A stretch of 64,000 nucleotides of DNA. Origin: an uncultured Clostridium sp. GTDB lineage: Bacteria > Bacillota > Clostridia > TANB77 > CAG-508. A model generated the notes under the pieces. That model saw nothing but the letters and a program-made list of their open reading frames with translations. It did no database searches and was not told the DNA's origin. A program made the position numbers and the translations under genes. The DNA lies in NCBI GenBank assembly GCA_900554175.1, contig USGK01000001.1, positions 1-64,000 on the forward strand, read 5' to 3'. Positions 32,783 to 42,823 of this stretch are shown piece by piece; the stretch's first letter is position 1; each line of letters begins with the position of its first letter.

Positions 32783-34921
32783 ATGAATAAAAAAGAACAA
32801 AAAATTATAGATTTTATGAAAAGTGATGGGTATATTCCAATGAAAGCTAAGGAAATAGCATATGTTTTAGGAGTAACTAAAGAAGAATATACTGAATTTG
32901 TAAATTGTTTAAAAAATTTAGAAGATGAATATAAAATTCTGAAAAATAGAAAAAATAAATATAGATTAAGAGATGAAAAGGTTTATGAAGGGTTATATAG
33001 AAAAAATGCAAAGGGATTCGGTTTTGTTAAGTTAGAAAATCAAGACGAAATAAAACAAAGTGAAGAAATTTATATTTCAAAAGTAAATTCAATGAATGCA
33101 CTAAATGGGGACACGGTTATAGTTAAAATTATAGAAGAAAAAGAAGACGGAAAAAGCCTAGAAGGTAAGATTTTGAAAATAAAAAAACATGAAAAAGAGA
33201 CAATTGTTGGAATTTTTCAAAATAGCAAAAACTTTGGATTTGTAGTACCTGATGATAAATCTTTTGGAACAGATATATTCATATCTAAAAAGAATTTTGG
33301 TAAAGCGAGAAATAATCATAAAGTATTAGTTCAAATTACAAAATATCCTGAAAATGGAAAAAATGCTGAAGGAAAAATAATAGAGGTTATAGGAAACGTC
33401 AATGAAGCTGGAGTAGATATGCTTTCTTTAATAAAAGAATATAATTTACCGTCAAAATTCCCTGAAGAAGTTGTAAAAGAGGCACAATCTAAAGGAGAGG
33501 AAATTGATTTAAAAAATTCAAAAAATAGAGTAGATTTAAGAGATAAAATTATTTTTACAATTGATGGTGAAGATGCAAAAGATCTAGATGATGCAGTTAG
33601 CGTTGAAAAATTACAAAATGGAAATTATAGATTAAATGTTCATATAGCTGATGTTTCAAATTATGTAACTCAAGATTCTCTATTAGATAAAGAAGCCTAT
33701 ATAAGAGGAACAAGCATTTATATGCTAGGAAGAGTTATTCCTATGCTTCCAAGAGAGCTCTCAAATGGTATTTGCAGCTTAAATCAAGGTAAAGATAGAT
33801 TTACATTAAGTTGTTCAATGGAAATAAATTCAAAAGGTGAAGTTATCGATTCTAAAGTATATAAAGGAATAATAAGAGTAACAAGAAGAATGGATTATAC
33901 ATCGGTTCAAAAAATTATTGATAGATCTGATAATAAAGTACTAGAAGAATACAAAGAATATATTGAAGAATTTGACAAAATGAAAGAGCTTGCTGAAATT
34001 TTAAAGAAAAGAAGATTAGAAAAAGGATATTTAAATTTAGATATTCCAGAAAGTAAAATAGAACTTGACATTGATGGTTGGGCAGTTAATATAAAAAAAT
34101 ATGAAACATATTTTAGTAATGAAATTATAGAACAATTTATGCTTACAGCAAATGAAACAATTGCAGAGAAATTTTATTGGTTAGAAGCACCATTTATTTA
34201 TCGTGTACACGAAAATCCAGATGAAGATAAAATAAAAGAAGCTAATAAATTTTTATATAATTTAAATTTAAAAATCAAAGCAAATAAAGATAACATTCAC
34301 CCAAAAGCATTTGCACAAGTATTAGAAGAAGTAAAAGGAAAACCAGAAGAAAAAGTTGTTTCAAATTTATTACTTCGTACATTGAAACTAGCAAGGTATG
34401 AAGACAAAAATACAGGTCATTTTGGAATTGCAAGTAAATTTTATTGCCATTTCACATCTCCAATTCGTAGATATCCAGATTTATTTATACACAGAATAAT
34501 TTCTGAATATTTAAAAGACAATTACGATGTACCTTCTGATTTTACAAATGAAAACAAAATAAGAGCAAAGGATGCAGCTGAAAAATCTTCTGAAAGAGAA
34601 AAAATTGCAACTCAAGTAGAAAGAGAAGCAGAAAAAATTAAAAAAGCAGAATACATGGAGAAACATATTGGTGAAGAATTTGAAGGAGTGGTTTCAGGAA
34701 TTACAAGTTTTGGTATGTTTGTGGAGTTAGATAATACGATTGAAGGTTTAATAAGATTTGATGATATAGGTAATGAATACTTTATTTATGATGAAGATAG
34801 GAAAAGATTGATTGGCGAAAAAACAAAAAGAACATATAATATTGGAGATATAGTAAGAATTAGAGTAAAGAACAGTAGCAAGATTTTAAGACAAATTGAT
34901 TTTGAAATAAAAAATAACTGA
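32783..34921 (+). CDS. rnr: Ribonuclease R
   Basis: A processive 3'-5' exoribonuclease that degrades structured RNA; 712 residues. Order: N-terminal winged-helix (1-65), two cold-shock domains (about 70-215), RNB catalytic domain with the acidic cluster DGEDAKDLDDAVS near residues 258-270 and the TSPIRRYPDLFIHR motif, then an S1 domain (GVVSGITSFGMFVELDN). The ribosome site AAGGAG is about 12 bases upstream, slightly long. The usual partners secG and smpB are not beside it here. The stop codon lies inside the terminator stem. Confidence 0.96.
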   Translation: MNKKEQKIIDFMKSDGYIPMKAKEIAYVLGVTKEEYTEFVNCLKNLEDEYKILKNRKNKYRLRDEKVYEGLYRKNAKGFGFVKLENQDEIKQSEEIYISKVNSMNALNGDTVIVKIIEEKEDGKSLEGKILKIKKHEKETIVGIFQNSKNFGFVVPDDKSFGTDIFISKKNFGKARNNHKVLVQITKYPENGKNAEGKIIEVIGNVNEAGVDMLSLIKEYNLPSKFPEEVVKEAQSKGEEIDLKNSKNRVDLRDKIIFTIDGEDAKDLDDAVSVEKLQNGNYRLNVHIADVSNYVTQDSLLDKEAYIRGTSIYMLGRVIPMLPRELSNGICSLNQGKDRFTLSCSMEINSKGEVIDSKVYKGIIRVTRRMDYTSVQKIIDRSDNKVLEEYKEYIEEFDKMKELAEILKKRRLEKGYLNLDIPESKIELDIDGWAVNIKKYETYFSNEIIEQFMLTANETIAEKFYWLEAPFIYRVHENPDEDKIKEANKFLYNLNLKIKANKDNIHPKAFAQVLEEVKGKPEEKVVSNLLLRTLKLARYEDKNTGHFGIASKFYCHFTSPIRRYPDLFIHRIISEYLKDNYDVPSDFTNENKIRAKDAAEKSSEREKIATQVEREAEKIKKAEYMEKHIGEEFEGVVSGITSFGMFVELDNTIEGLIRFDDIGNEYFIYDEDRKRLIGEKTKRTYNIGDIVRIRVKNSSKILRQIDFEIKNN

Positions 34922-34948
34922 TATAAAAAAGATATCAGTTATTTTTTA
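34916..34948. terminator. Terminator after rnr
   Basis: AACTGATAT (34916-34924) pairs with ATATCAGTT (34932-34940), followed by ATTTTTT. It is shared with the converging BI-1 gene. Confidence 0.8.
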
Positions 34949-34968
34949 TATTTTTTGATTTAAATTTT

Positions 34969-35652
34969 CTAATCTTTTCTTTTACCAAAAATAGATAAAA
35001 GTCTTAAGAAAATATTAATAAAATCCAAATACAATTCCATAGCACCATAAACATAAAGTTTTTCATCATCGCAGAAACCTTGTTCTTGCATTTCTTTGAT
35101 TTTATTCATATCATAAATTGTTAATCCAGCAAAAATAGCAAGCATAATCCAATCTAAAATGATATCTAGCATTGAGCTACCTATAAATATATTTATAATA
35201 GATACAACAATTCCAATAATTAGTGCAGTCATTAAAATTGTATTCCAATTAGATAAATCTTTGTCTGTTTTATAACCAATAAAAGCTAAAACAGCGAATA
35301 AAGCAGATGTTGCAATAAATGTGTAGGCAATTGAACCTAATTCATAAACAGCAAAGATAACTGATAAGGTGAAACCATTTAAAAATGCATATCCGAAGAA
35401 TAACACAGTAACAGCTGTTGGAGAAAGTTTTCTAAAAAGTAATGAAAAAATTATTACAACAACAATTTCTGCAATAGCAAGGATAAAGAATGATTCATTT
35501 TCAAGCATTTTAATATATAACCCAGAATAATATGCATATAATGCCGTAATAGCACTAGCAATCAGTCCTAAAAACATTCTAAAACATGTTCCTGATAAAA
35601 TTGAGTTCATATCAGAAGTATGGACTTCATTTGGTTCTTCATATAATTCCAT
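34969..35652 (-). CDS. Bax inhibitor-1 (YccA/YetJ) family membrane protein
   Basis: A seven-helix membrane protein of the BI-1/TMBIM family, about 227 residues; characterised members such as YetJ act as pH-sensitive calcium leaks. Helices begin after a 30-residue polar N-terminus. The loop ...GYKTDKDLSNW... and the terminal TIYDMNKIKEMQEQG...LYLDFINIFLRLLSIFGKRKD segment, with conserved Asp residues, are family hallmarks. ATG 35652 follows AAAGGTGG; GTG 35664 is the alternative. The 262-base gap to the next gene contains the promoter listed below. Confidence 0.9.
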   Translation of the reverse strand: MELYEEPNEVHTSDMNSILSGTCFRMFLGLIASAITALYAYYSGLYIKMLENESFFILAIAEIVVVIIFSLLFRKLSPTAVTVLFFGYAFLNGFTLSVIFAVYELGSIAYTFIATSALFAVLAFIGYKTDKDLSNWNTILMTALIIGIVVSIINIFIGSSMLDIILDWIMLAIFAGLTIYDMNKIKEMQEQGFCDDEKLYVYGAMELYLDFINIFLRLLSIFGKRKD

Positions 35653-35832
35653 ATTTTTCACCACCTTTCATTAAAGTGATATTAAATATCATAACATATT
35701 GTAAAAAATAAATCTATAAAAATTTATAATTTTTTCTTAAATGTTTGTTAAAAATTATAAAACTATATTAAACAGTCATGTATTTATATGTATTTTCAGC
35801 TTAGTGTATTGTAAATATTTTTTACTAATTTC

Positions 35833-35861
35833 TTGACAATAAAATTAATAAAGAATAAAAT
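35833..35861 (+). promoter_or_regulatory. Promoter for the 35915 membrane protein
   Basis: TTGACA (35833-35838), a 17-base spacer, TAAAAT (35856-35861). Confidence 0.75.
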
Positions 35862-35914
35862 AATGCTGGTCTAAAGTAAAAATTGAAGTTTTAAATAAAG
35901 GAATTGAAACAGTT

Positions 35915-37408
35915 ATGAAATATAAAATATCTAAAGAAAATTTAATTGAATATTTTATAATAGTAATAGGAACATTACTATTATGCCAAAATTTTTTACA
36001 AATGCATTATTCATCAGATACATATGTACTATATAATTTAGGATATATGGCATATCCTGAAAAATATTTTTTGTTAGATGGAAGATTTATATCGGCAGTA
36101 GTATGCTATCTAGCAGGATTGCTAAATATACCCATAAAAACATATATTATAGGGATGGACTTTATAGGAATAATATTTATAAGCTCTGCAATATATACAA
36201 TGAATAAAATACTAGAAAAATTAATTAAACCTAAAGATAAAATTCAAAAGATATCATTAATATTAGCAAGTTTTGTATTGATATTAAATCAATTTACGTT
36301 GGAGTATTTATTATTTCCTGAATCAGCGGTAATGTGTCTAGGACTATTTTTAATTGTTTTAGCAACCAAAATAATGATAGATAATCCAAAACATAAATAT
36401 ATAAAAATATTTATAATGTTATTGATAGCAGGAATATCATATCAAGGACTATTAAATATTTTTCCGGTGCTTGCAATGATAACATACTTAGTAAAAGAAA
36501 TAACTGAAGATAAACCATATAAAGAAAAAGAAAAAGAGTTTTTAATAGAAATGATAAAATTGGCTATTATTGTTATAACAACTGTATTAATATGTATGAG
36601 CCTAGTAAAATTTGGAACAACATTATTAAAAAGTTCACAAGATAGAAGAATGCATCTAATAAGTTTTGAGGCCGTAAAATTAAGAGGAGAAACGGTATCA
36701 GAATATCTTAATGAATTGTGGAATGAATGTATGGGAATGTTACCAAAATACACCAATACTATTGTGTTAGTGATTAGTGCAATATTGTTGATAGTATTGA
36801 AAACAAAGAAAGAATATATAATGCAATACGTATTAATAGTTTTTATAGCTTTTTTTATATGCATAGTTCCAATGTTCCTATTTAATACAGGAGTTTGTGG
36901 AAGAGTAAATTCTCCATTAATGATGTTATGGGGGGCTTCATTAATTATATTGTTAGCACAATCAAGTGTTATAAGCAATAATAAGAAATTAATAATATAT
37001 GCTTTTACAGTAATTTCTTTTATAATAAACAGTATATTCATTATGCAAAATATAACAGAACATATAGCTGCAAACAGAGTAGACGAAAACACAGGTAAAA
37101 CCATAAAATATTTAATGGAAAAATATGAAAATGAAACAGGAATTGAGATAACAAAATTTTCTTATACATATGACAGAAATCCACAACAATATGCAGTAGG
37201 GATAAAACCGTTGCAGTCATTAACTGAAAGAAAATTTGCTTGTTCATGGTGTATTACGCAAACAGTTAATTATTATTGCAATAAAAAGCTAAAATTAGTA
37301 CCAATGACAATTGAAGTGAAAAATAAATTTAAAAATATGGATTATACAGAATTTTCAGAGGAACAACTAATTTTTGATGGAGATACATTGTATATGCTTG
37401 TATATTAA
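35915..37408 (+). CDS. Multi-pass membrane protein, GtrII-like glucosyltransferase candidate
   Basis: A 497-residue polytopic membrane protein with about 10-11 hydrophobic helices up to residue 390, then a soluble C-terminal domain of about 100 residues. The N-terminal YSSDTYVLYNLGYMA...LLDGRFISAV arrangement resembles GtrII-type glucosyltransferase-domain proteins, which modify surface polysaccharides using lipid-linked sugars. The resemblance is by pattern only. A GAAAGGAATT-like sequence is weak as a ribosome site. It is monocistronic, between rnr/BI-1 and pyk. Confidence 0.6.
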   Translation: MKYKISKENLIEYFIIVIGTLLLCQNFLQMHYSSDTYVLYNLGYMAYPEKYFLLDGRFISAVVCYLAGLLNIPIKTYIIGMDFIGIIFISSAIYTMNKILEKLIKPKDKIQKISLILASFVLILNQFTLEYLLFPESAVMCLGLFLIVLATKIMIDNPKHKYIKIFIMLLIAGISYQGLLNIFPVLAMITYLVKEITEDKPYKEKEKEFLIEMIKLAIIVITTVLICMSLVKFGTTLLKSSQDRRMHLISFEAVKLRGETVSEYLNELWNECMGMLPKYTNTIVLVISAILLIVLKTKKEYIMQYVLIVFIAFFICIVPMFLFNTGVCGRVNSPLMMLWGASLIILLAQSSVISNNKKLIIYAFTVISFIINSIFIMQNITEHIAANRVDENTGKTIKYLMEKYENETGIEITKFSYTYDRNPQQYAVGIKPLQSLTERKFACSWCITQTVNYYCNKKLKLVPMTIEVKNKFKNMDYTEFSEEQLIFDGDTLYMLVY

Positions 37409-37458
37409 ATAAAGTTTACTTAATATACAACAAAAATTACAAAATTAGTCAAAAACTA

Positions 37459-37488
37459 TTGAATAATTGCATAAATGTGTGGTATAAT
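37459..37488 (+). promoter_or_regulatory. Promoter of pyk
   Basis: TTGAAT (37459-37464), an 18-base spacer and TATAAT (37483-37488), 34 bases before the pyk start. Confidence 0.65.
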
Positions 37489-37522
37489 ACGAAAAGTTGC
37501 AAATTTAAAGGAGGAAATAAAA

Positions 37523-38956
37523 ATGAAAGCTTTAAGAAAAACAAAAATAGTTGGAACAATAGGACCAGCAAGCGAAAACAGATTACCTGAATTATTTGAA
37601 GCAGGATTAAACGTATGTAGAATTAACTATTCACATGGAAGTTGGGATGAACAAAAAGAAAAATCAGAAACAATAATGAAATTAAGAGAAGAATTAGATT
37701 TACCAATCCCAATGTTATTAGACATGAAAGGACCAGAAATAAGAACTGGAATGTTATATACAGGAAAGAATACAAAGGTACAGTTAAAAGATGGTCAAAA
37801 ATTCACATTAGTAAATGAAGATATTACAGGAGACGAAGAAAAAGTTTCTGTAACATATAAAGAATTATATAAAGACGTAAAACCAGGTACAAAAATTTTA
37901 ATAGATGATGGAGCAATTGAATTAAAAGTTGATGAAGTTGTTGGAAAAGACATAGTTACAACAGTAGTTCATGGAAATGGATTAGGAAGTAGAAAAACTA
38001 TGAATTTACCAGGAACAATAATAAGATTACCAGGATTAGCTGAAAAAGATATAGAAGATCTTAAGGCAGCTTGTGAACATGATTATGACTATGTTGCTAT
38101 ATCATTTGCAAGAAATATAGATGATATAATGCAAGTAAGAAAAGTATTAGACGAAAATGGTGGAAAAGACATCAAAATAATAACAAAAATAGAAAATGTT
38201 GAAGGAATAAACAACATGGAAGCTATAGTAGATATGGCTGATGCTCAAATGATAGCTCGTGGAGATATGGCTACAGAAACTGATTTCACAGAACCACCAG
38301 TTATGCAAAAAAAATTAATCAAAATGTCAAATAAATTAAATAGACCTGTTATAACAGCAACACAAATGCTTGAATCAATGACTCATCAACCATTACCAAC
38401 AAGAGCAGAAGCAAGTGACGTTGCAAATGCAGTATATGATAGAACAAGTGCTGTAATGTTATCAGGAGAATGTGCACAAGGTGACTATCCAGTTGAATGT
38501 GTTAAAACAATGGTAAAAATAGCAAATAGAGTTGAACCTGAAATAGATTATTGGAAAAGATTTGATCAAAATGATAATATCGATTTAAGCGACTTTAAAA
38601 CACAAATAGCATATTCTGCATGTGTATCAGCAAAAAATATGAAAGCAGATGCAATAGTTTGCTATACAAATTCAGGAGATTCAGCAAGAGCATTAGCAGG
38701 ATTAGGAGCAGGATGCCCAATTCTTGCGATAACAGATAATAAGAGAACATTCCGTCAATTAGCTTTAGCTTGGAACGTTACTCCAATATATGTTGAATCA
38801 CAAGAAAATGCTGATAAGACAGTAGAAGCAGGAATAAAAAAATTACAAGATAAAGGAATATTAGAAAAAGGAGATACAGTAGTAATCTCTGGAGGATCTA
38901 AATTAATGGCTGACAAAGTAGAAAGCAAAATTCTTGGTGGAATCTTAAGAGTATAA
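37523..38956 (+). CDS. pyk: Pyruvate kinase
   Basis: Converts phosphoenolpyruvate and ADP to pyruvate and ATP in glycolysis; 477 residues, without the extra C-terminal PEP-utiliser domain found in Bacillus. Motifs: KTKIVGTIGPAS at the N-terminus, CRINYSHGSW, MLLDMKGPEIRTG, the active-site IITKIENVEG, MIARGDMATE and ITATQMLESM. The MIARGDMATETDF stretch departs slightly from the commoner ARGDLGVE. ATG 37523 follows AAAGGAGG; the frame is open upstream from 37475. Confidence 0.97.
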   Translation: MKALRKTKIVGTIGPASENRLPELFEAGLNVCRINYSHGSWDEQKEKSETIMKLREELDLPIPMLLDMKGPEIRTGMLYTGKNTKVQLKDGQKFTLVNEDITGDEEKVSVTYKELYKDVKPGTKILIDDGAIELKVDEVVGKDIVTTVVHGNGLGSRKTMNLPGTIIRLPGLAEKDIEDLKAACEHDYDYVAISFARNIDDIMQVRKVLDENGGKDIKIITKIENVEGINNMEAIVDMADAQMIARGDMATETDFTEPPVMQKKLIKMSNKLNRPVITATQMLESMTHQPLPTRAEASDVANAVYDRTSAVMLSGECAQGDYPVECVKTMVKIANRVEPEIDYWKRFDQNDNIDLSDFKTQIAYSACVSAKNMKADAIVCYTNSGDSARALAGLGAGCPILAITDNKRTFRQLALAWNVTPIYVESQENADKTVEAGIKKLQDKGILEKGDTVVISGGSKLMADKVESKILGGILRV

Positions 38957-38969
38957 TATATAGATTAAA

Positions 38970-39005
38970 AACACTACTTTATTTTATTAAAAGTAGTGTT
39001 TTTTT
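38970..39005 (+). terminator. Terminator after pyk
   Basis: AACACTACTTT (38970-38980) pairs perfectly with AAAGTAGTGTT (38990-39000), followed by five or more T residues. From here to 39197 lies about 190 bases of AT-rich DNA with no supported gene. Confidence 0.85.
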
Positions 39006-39197
39006 GTCTTATATAATATTTAAATTAATAAATATAAGTATAATCTTTTTTGAAAAATTTTTTTCTAAAGCGGTTGCAAAACAAAAAGTTATAAACTATA
39101 ATATAACAAGATTTGGAAAAGAAAAAAGAAAAAATTTTTTTGAGAAGTTTGTTTTTTTCCAACTAGGTAATAGCCTTAGAAAGGAATGATATTAATC

Positions 39198-40442
39198 ATG
39201 GTAAATGAAAAAGAAGCAATAAAAAAATTAGAAAAGTATAATCAAACACATATTATAAAAATTTTAGATAAAATTGAAGCAGAAGAAAAAAAAGAATTGA
39301 TAGATCAAATTATGAGAATAGATTTTAATCAAATTAAAGATTTATATGAAAATATCAAAGTGAACAAAAATAAAATTACAGGTAAAATAAAGCCAATAGA
39401 GTCAATAGATAAATCAAAATTAAAAAAAGCTGAAATAGAAAGATTAGAAAATTTAGGAATAAGAGAAATAAAAAACAGAAAATATGCTGTAGTTACAATG
39501 GCAGGAGGCCAAGGAACAAGACTAGGATTTAATGGACCAAAAGGTACATTTAAATTAGATATTGGGAAAAATGGAAAATATATATTTGAAATATTAGCTG
39601 ACACTTTAAAAGAAGCAGCTAAGAACATAGGAGAAGAAATTAATTGGTATATAATGACAAGCAAAGAAAATGATAATGCTACAAAAAAATTCTTCGAAGA
39701 ACATAATTATTTTGACTACGACAAAAATAAAATAAATTTCTTTTCACAATCTACATTACCACTTATAGATAAAGATGGAAAACTTCTTATAGGAAAAGAC
39801 TTTAAAATAAGAGAGGCATCGGATGGGAATGGTGGAGTATATAAAGCCTTAAAAGAAAATGGAATGATAGAAGATATGAAGAAGAAGGGAATAAATTGGA
39901 TTTTTATCTGTGGAGTTGACAATATTATGGTAAAAATGGTGGATCCGTTATTTCTAGGAATGACTGTAGATAAAAATGTACCAATATCTTCAAAATCAAT
40001 AAAGAAAAACTATCCAGAAGAAAAAGTGGGGGTATTTTGTAAAAGAGATGATAAGCCAAGTATTATAGAATACATAGAGCTTTCAGAAGAAATGAGGTAT
40101 GCTAAAAAAGAAGACAATGACTTGATTTATGGTGATGCCAATATTGTAAGCCATATATTGAATATAGATGCAATCGAAAAAATCTCAAAAGAAAAATTAG
40201 ATTACCATTTAGCTATAAAAAAGAATGCTTTTATTGATGAAAATTTAAAAGAGATAATTCCACAGGAACCAAATTCATACAAATTTGAAGCTTTTATATT
40301 TGACGGATTTAAATTCTTAGATGATATGGCTATATTAAGAGTAAAAAGAGAGGAAGAATTCTCACCAATAAAAAATAAAGAGGGCTTAGATAGTCCTGAA
40401 ACAGCAAAAGAAATTTATTGTAAATATTGGAATATAAAATAA
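39198..40442 (+). CDS. UDP-sugar pyrophosphorylase (UDPGP type 1 / UAP-like)
   Basis: A nucleotidyltransferase of the eukaryote-like UDP-N-acetylglucosamine/UDP-glucose pyrophosphorylase family, 414 residues. The signature nucleotide-binding loop is MAGGQGTRLGFNGPKGTF near residues 100-117; WYIMTSKEND, the GNGGVYKAL motif, VDNIMVKMVDP and GVFCKRDDKPSIIEY follow. It probably makes UDP-GlcNAc or UDP-glucose for the envelope. ATG 39198 is preferred over 39186 because of its distance from AAAGGA. It is paired with the hexapeptide-repeat gene downstream. Confidence 0.88.
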   Translation: MVNEKEAIKKLEKYNQTHIIKILDKIEAEEKKELIDQIMRIDFNQIKDLYENIKVNKNKITGKIKPIESIDKSKLKKAEIERLENLGIREIKNRKYAVVTMAGGQGTRLGFNGPKGTFKLDIGKNGKYIFEILADTLKEAAKNIGEEINWYIMTSKENDNATKKFFEEHNYFDYDKNKINFFSQSTLPLIDKDGKLLIGKDFKIREASDGNGGVYKALKENGMIEDMKKKGINWIFICGVDNIMVKMVDPLFLGMTVDKNVPISSKSIKKNYPEEKVGVFCKRDDKPSIIEYIELSEEMRYAKKEDNDLIYGDANIVSHILNIDAIEKISKEKLDYHLAIKKNAFIDENLKEIIPQEPNSYKFEAFIFDGFKFLDDMAILRVKREEEFSPIKNKEGLDSPETAKEIYCKYWNIK

Positions 40443-40512
40443 ATATAAAATTTAAAAAGTGTAATAACGTTAAATGGAAAGGAATACTGATTTTAGTATA
40501 TAGTAAAAAATT

Positions 40513-41178
40513 ATGGAGAATTGTAAAATAGAAAATTTATATAATTTAGAGCAAACTATAGCAAAACATATTTTTGAAAATATAGAATATCCTTGGGAAG
40601 CTCTTTCAAAGATAGAACAATTTATTATAGAATTAGGAAATAAATTAGATAAAGATAAATTTGACAAAGTAGATGAAAATATTTGGATTGCAAAAAACGC
40701 TAAGGTTGCAGAAACAGCATATATAAAAGGACCAACTATAATAGATGAAAATGCAGAAATAAGACATTGTGCGTTTATAAGAGGAAGAGCAATTGTAGGA
40801 AAAAATACTGTAGTAGGGAACTCAACAGAGTTGAAAAACGTTATTTTATTTAATAATGTAGAAGTACCACATTATAATTATGTTGGAGATTCTATTTTAG
40901 GGTATAAAGCTCATATGGGAGCAGGAAGCATAACATCAAATGTAAAATCAGATAGAAAAAATGTAGAAATAAAATTAGAATCTAAAAATATAAAAACTAA
41001 TTTAAAAAAGGTTGGAGCTATGATTGGTGATAATACAGAAATAGGCTGTGGAACTGTATTAAATCCAGGAACAATAATTAGCAGGAATTCTATAATATAT
41101 CCTCTTTCTTCTGTAAGAGGATTCGTAAGAGAAAATTCAATATACAAAAATCAAAATGAAATAGTTTTAAAAAAATAA
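40513..41178 (+). CDS. Left-handed beta-helix acyltransferase-like protein
   Basis: A 221-residue protein with a hexapeptide-repeat left-handed beta helix (about residues 50-200), including ENIWIAKNAKVAETAYIKGPTIIDENAEIRHCAFIRG-type repeats and MGAGSITSNVKSDRKN. This matches the C-terminal half of GlmU and related UAP-associated proteins. It could be the acetyltransferase partner of the pyrophosphorylase encoded 70 bases upstream; the N-terminal 45 residues are helical. Substrate is unknown. ATG 40513 lacks a strong ribosome site (AAAGGAA is 30 bases away). Confidence 0.75.
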   Translation: MENCKIENLYNLEQTIAKHIFENIEYPWEALSKIEQFIIELGNKLDKDKFDKVDENIWIAKNAKVAETAYIKGPTIIDENAEIRHCAFIRGRAIVGKNTVVGNSTELKNVILFNNVEVPHYNYVGDSILGYKAHMGAGSITSNVKSDRKNVEIKLESKNIKTNLKKVGAMIGDNTEIGCGTVLNPGTIISRNSIIYPLSSVRGFVRENSIYKNQNEIVLKK

Positions 41179-41227
41179 ACAAGAAGGGAGATATATGTTG
41201 TGAAAAATATCAACATATACTAAAAAA

Positions 41228-41842
41228 ATGAAACTAATATATGGAACAGGAAATCAAGGAAAAGTAAATCAAGTAAGAGATTACTTAAAAACTACAGATT
41301 TAAATCTAGAAATTATATCAATTAAGGATTTAGGATTTAATGAAGATGTAGAAGAAAACGGAAAAACGTTTGAAGAAAATTCTTTAATAAAGGCAAAAGC
41401 AATGAAAAAATTTCTCGATGAAAATAAAATTGAGGGAATAATAATGACTGATGATTCTGGACTTTGTGTCAATGCATTAGGAGGAAAACCAGGAATATAT
41501 AGTGCTAGATATGCTGGAGATCATGCACCACAAGATGTAGTTTTAAATAAATTGTTAGAAGAAATAGAAAAAACAAAAACAGAAGATAGGTCTGCTCAAT
41601 TTGTGTGTGTTTTAACAGCAATATTACCAAGTGGAAAGGTTATTGTGGCAAGAGGAGAAGATAATGGTAAAATTCTTAAAAAGCCAGGAACAATGGGAAA
41701 ATTAACATATGATCCTGTTTTTGTGCCAGAGGGATTTGAAGTTCCAATGACAGAAATAGCTGACAAAGATTTAGGATCTACACATAGAGAAAAGGCTTTG
41801 CTTAAATTAATAGAAAAGTTAAAAGATGAAGATATAAATTAA
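41228..41842 (+). CDS. rdgB: XTP/dITP diphosphatase (RdgB/HAM1)
   Basis: House-cleaning pyrophosphatase that removes deaminated purine nucleotides; 204 residues. Signatures: IYGTGNQGKVNQVRDYL at the N-terminus, FEENSLIKAKAM, TDDSGLCVNALGGKPGIYSARYAG, and the C-terminal YDPVFVPEGFE...SHR-like STHREKAL. It lies between the beta-helix protein and whiA, probably in one transcript. Confidence 0.95.
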   Translation: MKLIYGTGNQGKVNQVRDYLKTTDLNLEIISIKDLGFNEDVEENGKTFEENSLIKAKAMKKFLDENKIEGIIMTDDSGLCVNALGGKPGIYSARYAGDHAPQDVVLNKLLEEIEKTKTEDRSAQFVCVLTAILPSGKVIVARGEDNGKILKKPGTMGKLTYDPVFVPEGFEVPMTEIADKDLGSTHREKALLKLIEKLKDEDIN

Positions 41843-41870
41843 CTAAAAAAGAAATTGGAGAGGATTTTAA

Positions 41871-42770
41871 ATGGCATTCTCGCTAGATGTAAAAAAGGAA
41901 TTAAGCCAAATAAAAAATTTAGCTAATAAAGAAGAAGTTAATTATGAATTAATGGGATATTTTATTAGTAATAATATATCATGTGTTGATAAAAAAATTA
42001 AATATTCGACAGAAAATGAATACAATATAGATAGATTTTCAAAATTATTAAAAAACATAAATTTTAATAATTTTGATATATCTGTTTTAGGAAAAAGTTT
42101 TATAATAACATTTAGAGAAAAGGATTTTTTTGATGTCTTAGAAAAAAAGAATATTAATCAGTTTAATTTAGATATGTTTTCATATTTAAGATATATATTT
42201 GAAAAAATTAATTCAGAAAAAAACATAGAATTGATAAAATCATTTATACGAGGAGTTTTTTTAGGTTCGGGTTCAATTAATAATCCTGAAAATACATACC
42301 ATATGGAAATCTATATAAAGAATAGAGAAGTTCTAGAAAAACTTTTTGATATTGTACAAAAATATAATTTGAATCTAAAAAAATCGGAACAATTTTTATA
42401 CATAAAAGATGGAGAAGAAATCTCTAAATTTTTAGCATTTATTGGAGCTAATAAATCTGTATTAAAATTTGAAGAAATAAGAGTTCAAAAATATATGAAT
42501 AACAAAGTAAATAGACTTGTAAATTGTAAAACTGCCAATTTAAACAAAGTGCTAAATGCATCTATAGAGCAAATAGATGCAATAAATAAATTAAAGAAAA
42601 ACGGAAAATTCGAGAAATTAGATGAATCTTTAAAAGAAATAGCTAATTTAAGAATTGATTATCCAGATTTATCACTCATTGAACTAGGTCAAAAACTTAA
42701 AAGTCCTTTAGGAAAATCAGGAGTTAATTATAGAATGAAGAAAATAATTCAAATTTCAAAAATCTATTGA
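41871..42770 (+). CDS. whiA: DNA-binding regulator WhiA
   Basis: WhiA combines a LAGLIDADG-like N-terminal domain (RGVFLGSGSINNPENTYHMEI near residues 126-146) with a C-terminal helix-turn-helix (LSLIELGQKLKSPLGKSGVNYRMKKI). It is linked to sporulation and cell division in Streptomyces and to division in Bacillus. It has 299 residues, near normal length. The common neighbours rapZ and yvcK are missing here; it follows rdgB by 28 bases. Confidence 0.95.
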   Translation: MAFSLDVKKELSQIKNLANKEEVNYELMGYFISNNISCVDKKIKYSTENEYNIDRFSKLLKNINFNNFDISVLGKSFIITFREKDFFDVLEKKNINQFNLDMFSYLRYIFEKINSEKNIELIKSFIRGVFLGSGSINNPENTYHMEIYIKNREVLEKLFDIVQKYNLNLKKSEQFLYIKDGEEISKFLAFIGANKSVLKFEEIRVQKYMNNKVNRLVNCKTANLNKVLNASIEQIDAINKLKKNGKFEKLDESLKEIANLRIDYPDLSLIELGQKLKSPLGKSGVNYRMKKIIQISKIY

Positions 42771-42823
42771 TAAAAAAATTTTATTTGTATATAATACGTG
42801 AAGAAAGAAAATGGAGGTAACTA

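Noticed and set aside
39004..39189. 61-codon ORF after pyk
   Set aside because: It begins in the pyk terminator tail, has no ribosome site, and its composition looks like translated AT-rich intergenic DNA.
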